A stretch of 26,394 nucleotides of DNA from an uncultured Eubacteriales bacterium (lineage in GTDB: Bacteria > Bacillota > Clostridia > Lachnospirales > Lachnospiraceae), in contig URND01000031.1 in NCBI GenBank assembly GCA_900549105.1, forward strand, positions 1 through 26,394. Reading direction: 5' to 3'. Each line of letters begins with the position of its first letter. Positions within the stretch are counted from its first letter, which is position 1. The translations under genes were made by a program, and so were the position numbers. This document shows, piece by piece, positions 21,787 to 26,394 of the stretch. A model generated the notes under the pieces. The model searched no databases. It had not been told where the DNA came from and saw only the letters and a list, made by a program, of their open reading frames with translations.

Positions 21787-22659
21787 TTATACCATCTTCA
21801 AATACTTTTCCCGCTCTTCCGCCGGCACCTTTAAAACTTCCATGGCTTTTTCCGCCGGCCAGCCGGTACTTTCCATCAAATTTCTTATGGAAGCAATTCT
21901 CTCTTCCTCCACGCCGGATTCATGCCCTCGGCTAAAGCCCTCTGCCTGTCCTTCAAGGCGCGCATCCGCTAATTCTTCCCACAAACGCATATACTTTACA
22001 CCCACTTCCTGACTGCTCTTGAGCATATCCATCTGCTTCGCAAGCTCCTGCACACGCAAATCTTTAATATTCCTTCCATACTGTTCCGGATTTTCCGCAT
22101 AATGCAGAAACTCAACAAGCCCCGGAGATACTTCATCCTCATTCTTTCCATGAGTATTTAAAAAGATTCTCACAGCCCCATCATTCAACGTGAGGCCCGG
22201 AACTTCCTGACAAGTCATCTGAAACGTGTACATGTACTTATCTTGTCCAAATAAATCAAAGGGCGCAATAAAGATAACATAGACATCATTCATCTTCCCA
22301 AAATCCCAATCCCCCGGCTGCAGAAGATTAACATCAATGGCTGACTGGTACAAACGGCTTCGCCGCAGCAGGAATCGTTTCCCTTTGTTTTCCTTCTGCG
22401 CCTCCGCATCGTAAACTGTTCCTTCTTCATCGATGGCCAACACATCCAGCCGAACTGCCCTCAAATCAAAATAAGGTTCCTGGGTCTGCTCTGCAGCGCT
22501 GAAATGAATCGGCGGGATATCCCTGTCATCAAAAATAATAGACAGGATATTCCGACTGATTTCCGAGTCGCTCATTGCCGTATCAAAAAGAAACCGGTCC
22601 AGCAATGTCAGTTCCTTTAATGGTTTGCGCACTTTTTTCTGCTCTTCTCTGTTTTTCAA
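21787..22659 (-). CDS. Rpn-family recombination-promoting nuclease / PD-(D/E)XK transposase-like protein
   Basis: These proteins are PD-(D/E)XK endonucleases related to transposase_31 and stimulate RecA-independent recombination in E. coli. The 290 residues show LDRFLFDTAMSD (20-31), the nuclease core LDVLAIDEEGTVYDAEAQ with D72, E86 and Q88 as the D-ExQ variant site, and RRSRLYQSAIDVNLL (99-113). At the C-terminus there is a Gly-spaced helical stretch (about 236-252) and the small domain GWPAEKAMEVLKVPAEER (266-283) usual in clostridial members. Full length and apparently intact. The start is a TTG at 22659 with GAGGAAG 4 bases upstream. It is a single gene without terminal repeats. An 11-bp inverted repeat spans its promoter and leader. 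Confidence 0.88.
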   Translation of the reverse strand: MKNREEQKKVRKPLKELTLLDRFLFDTAMSDSEISRNILSIIFDDRDIPPIHFSAAEQTQEPYFDLRAVRLDVLAIDEEGTVYDAEAQKENKGKRFLLRRSRLYQSAIDVNLLQPGDWDFGKMNDVYVIFIAPFDLFGQDKYMYTFQMTCQEVPGLTLNDGAVRIFLNTHGKNEDEVSPGLVEFLHYAENPEQYGRNIKDLRVQELAKQMDMLKSSQEVGVKYMRLWEELADARLEGQAEGFSRGHESGVEEERIASIRNLMESTGWPAEKAMEVLKVPAEEREKYLKMV

Positions 22660-22671
22660 TAATCTTCCTCA

Positions 22672-22720
22672 TTTATGGTAACATAAATCTCTATGTATAA
22701 CAAGAACAGGTTACCATAAA
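22672..22720. repeat. 11-bp inverted repeat at the Rpn gene promoter (possible operator)
   Basis: TTTATGGTAAC (22672-22682) and GTTACCATAAA (22710-22720) are perfect inverted arms 27 bases apart. One arm overlaps the predicted -10; the other lies just before the ribosome site. It could bind a repressor at both ends or fold as an RNA hairpin over the leader. Confidence 0.6.
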
Positions 22721-22740
22721 AGGGTTGTGGATTCTGTCAA
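22713..22740 (-). promoter_or_regulatory. Predicted promoter of the Rpn nuclease gene
   Basis: A perfect TTGACA (22740-22735) and TATGGT (22718-22713) are 16 bases apart on the minus strand. The -10 lies inside the right arm of the inverted repeat. Confidence 0.55.
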
Positions 22741-22778
22741 AAGCCGCTGTCGAACTCCTATTTTTCATCGACAAAAGG
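22739..22778 (-). terminator. Imperfect terminator after cobD
   Basis: On the minus strand AGCC and TGTCG pair with CGACA and GGCT across a 16-base loop with an internal mismatch, followed by TTTT. It begins a few bases after the cobD stop (22783) and plausibly ends the corrinoid operon. Confidence 0.45.
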
Positions 22779-22782
22779 GCTT

Positions 22783-23754
22783 CTATCCGATTCCTTCAAG
22801 CCATTTCAGCAGAACTTCTGCCAAAATAAGGGCAAGTATGCTTGTTGCCGTCATCAGCCGGTTTGCCCGCCTTATATCCTCCGGCACAGCCTTTCGTTTT
22901 GCATCGCCGAGGGTTGGTTTTTCGACGGGTTTTCCAAAATAATCATGGGTTCCTCCAAGCTGAATGCCTAAAGCTCCGGCGCAGGCGCTTTCTGTCTGGG
23001 CGCTGTTTGGACTTAAATGTTTATTCCGGTCACGGCGGAAACAACGCCAGCTCCCGGAAGCATCATAACGGCACAGGGCCGCTGCGATAACCATCAGGAT
23101 TCCGGTCAGACGGGCCGGAATAAAATTCACAACATCATCAGCTCTGGCCGAAGCCGTTCCAAAATACCGGTACTTATCATTCCGATAGCCGACCATAGAA
23201 TCCAGCGTATTGATGGCTTTATAGGCAAAGCCGAAAGGCGCACCGCCGACAGCCATGAAAACCATCGGTGCAACGACGCCATCGGTTGTATTTTCCGCCA
23301 CTGTTTCCACCGTCGCCTTAACGACTTCCTCCGCCGAAAGATTTTCCGTGTCCCGGCCCACAAGCCAGGACAACCGCTGCCTTGCCAAAGGCAAATCCTG
23401 TTTCGCCAGAGCATCATATACCTTTAAAGCCTCCGTCTTCAAACATTTCATCGCAAAAATCTGATACATCCAGAACACTTCCAAAATCCAGGCTGCCCAT
23501 GGATGAATCTTTCCGGCTATATAAAGAAGTCCGCCAGGAATTAAAAAGGCCGGAAGGACAACCATCACAAGTAAAACAGCGCCGGCCATCCTTTCTCCGG
23601 ACCGGCCTCCGGGAAAGATTCGGCGCAGGATCTTTTCCATAAAAGAAATCCATTTTCCAATAATGCGTATCGGATGATACAGCCAAACCGGGTCTCCAAA
23701 GGCCAAATCCAGCAAAAATGCCAGAAATAATTTAATTATCCGGTCAATTATCAT
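22783..23754 (-). CDS. cobD: Adenosylcobinamide-phosphate synthase
   Basis: Membrane enzyme (CobD, called CbiB in Salmonella) that attaches aminopropanol or its phosphate to adenosylcobyric acid. The 323-residue length is standard. Family motifs are DLAFGDP (16-22), HPIR (27-30), VGRDTENLS (132-140), ETVAENTTDGVVAP (150-163), AYKAINTLDSMVGY (177-190) and DDVVNFIPARLT (206-217). Several hydrophobic segments (about 5-20, 57-82, 86-102, 160-180, 215-228, 305-320) fit an integral membrane protein. The ATG shares its A with the cbiA stop (TAATG). It is the last gene of the operon in the window, followed by an imperfect terminator. Do not confuse it with Salmonella CobD, a decarboxylase. Confidence 0.96.
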   Translation of the reverse strand: MIIDRIIKLFLAFLLDLAFGDPVWLYHPIRIIGKWISFMEKILRRIFPGGRSGERMAGAVLLVMVVLPAFLIPGGLLYIAGKIHPWAAWILEVFWMYQIFAMKCLKTEALKVYDALAKQDLPLARQRLSWLVGRDTENLSAEEVVKATVETVAENTTDGVVAPMVFMAVGGAPFGFAYKAINTLDSMVGYRNDKYRYFGTASARADDVVNFIPARLTGILMVIAAALCRYDASGSWRCFRRDRNKHLSPNSAQTESACAGALGIQLGGTHDYFGKPVEKPTLGDAKRKAVPEDIRRANRLMTATSILALILAEVLLKWLEGIG

Positions 23755-25160
23755 TATATTTTTTCCTCCATCGCCGGTCCAGGCTGTCTAATCAGCGATG
23801 CCGTCTGTTCTGTCTGCCTGAATGCCTCCATTGCCCCCATAAATCTTTTTGGAATTTCCGGGTTGGCATAAAAATATAAATGAGGATAGGCTGCATAAAT
23901 ATTTCCCCCGGCTGTTCCGCCGCTCCAGCTCCGCCGTCCCGGCTTCGACAACAGAAAATCCTCTCCGCCATCCGCCATCAGCGAATAATGAAACTCATGC
24001 GCCGCAAAGGTCTCCCCGGCCTTTCCGATCAGGCTGTCTTTCCGGCAGGTTCCACGCACATAGCCAAAGGGCCCCAATTTTTCCGTCATCCGGCATTTCC
24101 CCGGCACAAGCCCCACCATAGGCCAGGACTGAATACTCCCACATAAGTACATATATCCGCCGCACTCTCCAATGATTGGAAGGCCCCGACGGCCAGCCCG
24201 GAGAATATCCATCCGCATGGATTCATTTTCCGAAAGTCGCTCCGCATAAATCTCCGGATAACCGCCGCCGATATAAATTCCATGAATATGTTCCGGCAGG
24301 CAAACATCGTGCAAAGGACTGAAGGGGATGATTTCTGCTCCAAAACGGCGCAGCATCTCCAGATTATCCTCATAATAAAAACAGAAAGCCTCATCTAAAG
24401 CCACAGCCAGCCGGACATTTCCCATCGTTGGAAACTCCCCAAAGGCATTCATCGGCTCAAAAGGTTCCGCTGTCCCGGCCAATCCAATCAGGCCGTCCAA
24501 ATCGATATATTTTTCTGCCATTGCTCCAAGCAGAGCCAGTTTTTCGGATAAACTCTCCTGTTCTGCCGCTGTCACAAGCCCGAGATGTCGGCTCTCTAAA
24601 AAAACATTTGACTCCTTCGGCAAAAAGCCATAGACTTTCAGTCCGGTTTCCGCCTCAATCATCTCCCGATAAAAAGGATACATGCCCTCCCGGATACCAT
24701 TGAGAATAATCCCCCGGAGCATGGACTCTTCTCGAAAATTTTTAAAGCCCTGAACTATCGCCGCTGCAGACAAAGCAGTTCCCTCCGGGCGCACTACGAG
24801 CACTGCCGGAGTTTTCGTTATCGACGCCACATGATAGCTGCTTCCTCTGTCCCCTTTGCCCTGGCCGTCATAATATCCCATGACGCCTTCGATGACAGCC
24901 ATATCGCTTTCTTTCATATGCCATGCAAAAATCTTTCGAAGTTTTTCCGGCTCTAAAAAAACACTGTCCAGATTAATGGACGGTCTGCCTGTGATTCGAC
25001 GATGGAACATGGGGTCAATATAGTCCGGGCCGCATTTATAAGGCGCCAGTTTCATCTTTCGGGCAGTCAGAGCCGCGAGCACCGCCGCTGTCACCGTTGT
25101 CTTACCGCAGCCGCTCTGGGTTCCCCCAATCATCAGCCTTTTCATAAAATGTTCTGTCAT
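23754..25160 (-). CDS. cbiA: Cobyrinic acid a,c-diamide synthase
   Basis: Amidates the a and c carboxyls of cobyrinate (or its hydrogenated form) with glutamine and ATP. Over 468 residues the N-terminal ATPase has P-loop GGTQSGCGKTT (12-22), CGPDYIDPMFH (43-53) and NLDS (63-66). The C-terminal class I glutamine amidotransferase has GGGYPEIYA (298-306), the nucleophile C333 in IIGECGGYMYL, and catalytic His in AAYPHLYF (H427). ATG 25160 overlaps the cobK stop by 4 bases (ATGA), favouring coupled translation; an internal ATG five codons downstream (MKRLMIGG) is the alternative start. The anaerobic-type corrin route is the usual one in clostridia, but the enzyme alone does not decide it. Confidence 0.95.
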   Translation of the reverse strand: MTEHFMKRLMIGGTQSGCGKTTVTAAVLAALTARKMKLAPYKCGPDYIDPMFHRRITGRPSINLDSVFLEPEKLRKIFAWHMKESDMAVIEGVMGYYDGQGKGDRGSSYHVASITKTPAVLVVRPEGTALSAAAIVQGFKNFREESMLRGIILNGIREGMYPFYREMIEAETGLKVYGFLPKESNVFLESRHLGLVTAAEQESLSEKLALLGAMAEKYIDLDGLIGLAGTAEPFEPMNAFGEFPTMGNVRLAVALDEAFCFYYEDNLEMLRRFGAEIIPFSPLHDVCLPEHIHGIYIGGGYPEIYAERLSENESMRMDILRAGRRGLPIIGECGGYMYLCGSIQSWPMVGLVPGKCRMTEKLGPFGYVRGTCRKDSLIGKAGETFAAHEFHYSLMADGGEDFLLSKPGRRSWSGGTAGGNIYAAYPHLYFYANPEIPKRFMGAMEAFRQTEQTASLIRQPGPAMEEKI

Positions 25161-25933
25161 GCAAAGTACACATCCAATCTGTTCAGACTTTCTAAAATGT
25201 TCTTTTCCTTCGGCCTGCGAATCAAAATCACTGAAACACCCTCCAGCCGGGCCGCCTCCAGTTTTTCCGGCAGACCTCCGGCTGCGCCGCTGTCCTTGGT
25301 AACCATCAGCTTTGCCCCGCTTTGTCTCAAAAAAAGACGGTTTGCCTCAATATCAAAGGGCGGCATCTGGGCTGTCCAATGACTTTCCTCCTGAAAAATC
25401 TCCCGGCACTGAATTTTTGACGCTTCGTTATCCAGCACTCGGGCATAACAGCGTTTCTGAAAGTCTTCCACCCCATCCCGATAAACGGACAGGGTTTTTA
25501 CCCCAGTCAAAAGCGCTGCCTTTCCCGGCAGCCGATTCAAAATCCGGGCCGCCTCCAAACTGTCTTCCGCCGGATATATTTGAGGCATCCGGCCCTGATC
25601 TCCCTGTTTTGAGAGAACATCCGAAAAGCCATCCCGGCGGGTGTAGCGGAAATATTCCAGGCCCAGTTCGCGGCAGGCCGCCTTCACTGTCCGGGTCACC
25701 TCCACCGCATAGGGATGGGAAGCATCCAATACATGGGTCACACCCTCCAACGCCATTTTTCGTGAAAATGCCTCCTGATTCAAATAGCCGACCCACAGTC
25801 TGACATCAAAGCCATCATACAGTGCGGCTCCCATCTCTGTGGCGGCTGACACGATAATATCCGCATTTTTCGACAGCAGGTATCGCACAGCGTCCACCGA
25901 TTCACTGGTGCCGCCAATAACCAGCCAGCGCAT
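25157..25933 (-). CDS. cobK: Precorrin-6A / cobalt-precorrin-6A reductase
   Basis: NAD(P)H-dependent reduction of the corrin macrocycle; CobK in the aerobic and CbiJ in the anaerobic route. From the chosen start the protein is 258 residues. It has an N-terminal nucleotide site WLVIGGTSES (3-12), VLDASHPYA (68-76, family DAxHPxA), LLTGVKTLSVYRD in the middle, and VTKDSGAAGGLPEKLEAA near the C-terminus (family TKxSGxxGGxxxKxxAA). I start at ATG 25933, which shares its A with the hemL stop (TAATG), the same junction seen between cbiA and cobD. ATG 25945 (MAEIMRW) and an ATG at 25984 are possible alternatives but overlap hemL more. Confidence 0.9.
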   Translation of the reverse strand: MRWLVIGGTSESVDAVRYLLSKNADIIVSAATEMGAALYDGFDVRLWVGYLNQEAFSRKMALEGVTHVLDASHPYAVEVTRTVKAACRELGLEYFRYTRRDGFSDVLSKQGDQGRMPQIYPAEDSLEAARILNRLPGKAALLTGVKTLSVYRDGVEDFQKRCYARVLDNEASKIQCREIFQEESHWTAQMPPFDIEANRLFLRQSGAKLMVTKDSGAAGGLPEKLEAARLEGVSVILIRRPKEKNILESLNRLDVYFA

Positions 25934-26394
25934 TATCTCTGCCATTGTCCCAAAGCCTTTCCGATGGCAAGCTCTGTCCGGCAAATATCCTCATCCGAAT
26001 GTACCCCGCTGACAAACAGGGCTTCGAACTGGGATGGCGCAATATAAATTCCCCCGGCCAGCATTGCCGCAAAATATTCTTTAAAACGTTTCAAATCGGA
26101 AGACGCTGCCGAAGAATAATCCGTCACCGACTGTTTCGTAAAAAATATACTCATCAATGAACCGATTCGATTGCACACCGCAGCCACATCATATTTCTTT
26201 ATGTTTTCAAGAAAGGCTTTTTCCAACTTTGCTGCCTGCGATTCAGCCCGGACATAAATCTCCGGGTGATTTTTTAATATTTCCAGCGTTTTTATTCCGG
26301 CTGCCACCGCCGCCGGATTTCCCGAAAGTGTTCCCGCCTGATAGACCGGGCCGGACGGCGCAACCATTTCCATAATCTCTTTCCGGCCGCCAAA
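25933..26394 (-). CDS. hemL: Glutamate-1-semialdehyde 2,1-aminomutase, C-terminal part (runs off right edge)
   Basis: PLP enzyme that makes 5-aminolevulinate from glutamate-1-semialdehyde, the last step of the C5 route feeding tetrapyrroles. Only the last 153 residues are in the window. They begin FGGRKEIMEMVAPSGPVYQAGTLSGNP, the segment just after the PLP-lysine region, and include AGIYIAPS-like GGIYIAPSQFEALFVSGVHSDEDI. The catalytic lysine lies outside. Position as the upstream gene of cobK, cbiA and cobD implies that aminolevulinate supply is coexpressed with corrinoid synthesis. Other class III aminotransferases share parts of the pattern, but GTLSGNPAAVAAG and the corrinoid context make HemL the best call. 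Confidence 0.93.
   Translation of the reverse strand, partial: FGGRKEIMEMVAPSGPVYQAGTLSGNPAAVAAGIKTLEILKNHPEIYVRAESQAAKLEKAFLENIKKYDVAAVCNRIGSLMSIFFTKQSVTDYSSAASSDLKRFKEYFAAMLAGGIYIAPSQFEALFVSGVHSDEDICRTELAIGKALGQWQR

Noticed and set aside
21787..22740. Rpn gene as a complete insertion sequence
   Set aside because: No matching terminal inverted repeats flank the gene; the inverted repeat is entirely on the upstream side, and no target duplication is visible.
22748..22773. Spo0A-like cores (TGTCGAA and TTTTGTCGA) between the Rpn gene and cobD
   Set aside because: The two cores are opposite arms of the imperfect hairpin that probably terminates the cobD transcript, so the match is better explained by stem pairing.

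Overview
The window looks like chromosomal core sequence from a low-to-mid GC spore-forming clostridium, most likely a Lachnospiraceae-type Firmicute. This rests on a Firmicutes-type helicase-loading pair (a DnaB/DnaD-family protein plus a DnaI/DnaC-type loader), strong AGGAGG-type ribosome sites, sigma-A promoters often with extended -10 elements, an LtaS-type enzyme, YhaO/YhaN-like proteins, and a perfect Spo0A-type box in front of prs. I cannot name the genus. No rRNA, tRNA, CRISPR array, prophage or complete insertion sequence was seen.

Layout. 1-571 (-): 5' part of glgC (ADP-glucose pyrophosphorylase). 572-851: AT-rich divergent promoter region. 852-2231 (+): murC. 2232-2608: a 377-base gene-free regulatory region dense in DnaA boxes. 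2609-4819 (+): a DnaB/DnaD-like primosome protein and a DnaI/DnaC-type helicase loader. 4959-6140 (+): a divergent PRPP synthetase. 6198-12553 (-): asnS, an LtaS-family enzyme, a YhaO-like nuclease and a YhaN-like ATPase, listed in transcription order. 12721-13836 (+): M29 aminopeptidase. 13902-18087 (-): a 121-residue acidic protein, a class I methyltransferase and an 855-residue membrane-anchored protein, again in transcription order. 18199-21719 (+): a VanY-like carboxypeptidase, malQ, plsC and a 156-residue membrane protein. 21787-22659 (-): Rpn/PD-(D/E)XK nuclease. 22783-26394 (-): hemL (partial), cobK, cbiA and cobD, an adenosylcobalamin biosynthesis operon joined by short start/stop overlaps.

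How it fits together. Most of the window is housekeeping: wall precursors, glycogen, PRPP, asparaginyl-tRNA, lipid and corrinoid synthesis. The standout is 2232-2608. It holds five perfect TTATCCACA boxes and three one-mismatch boxes, including a head-to-tail pair, a head-to-tail triplet and a 15-bp perfect inverted repeat built on two boxes. An inverted pair of Spo0A-like boxes lies between them. All of this is directly upstream of the helicase-loader operon, and a perfect Spo0A-type box sits against the -35 of prs. I read it as a candidate DnaA/Spo0A-controlled switch joining replication initiation to developmental entry. A DnaA-titration site or a secondary origin-like element is the alternative.

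Two gene starts deserve correction against the longest open frames. The LtaS-like gene should begin at 11086, because an intrinsic terminator for asnS occupies the longer frame. The methyltransferase should begin at 17647, because a good promoter lies inside the longer frame.
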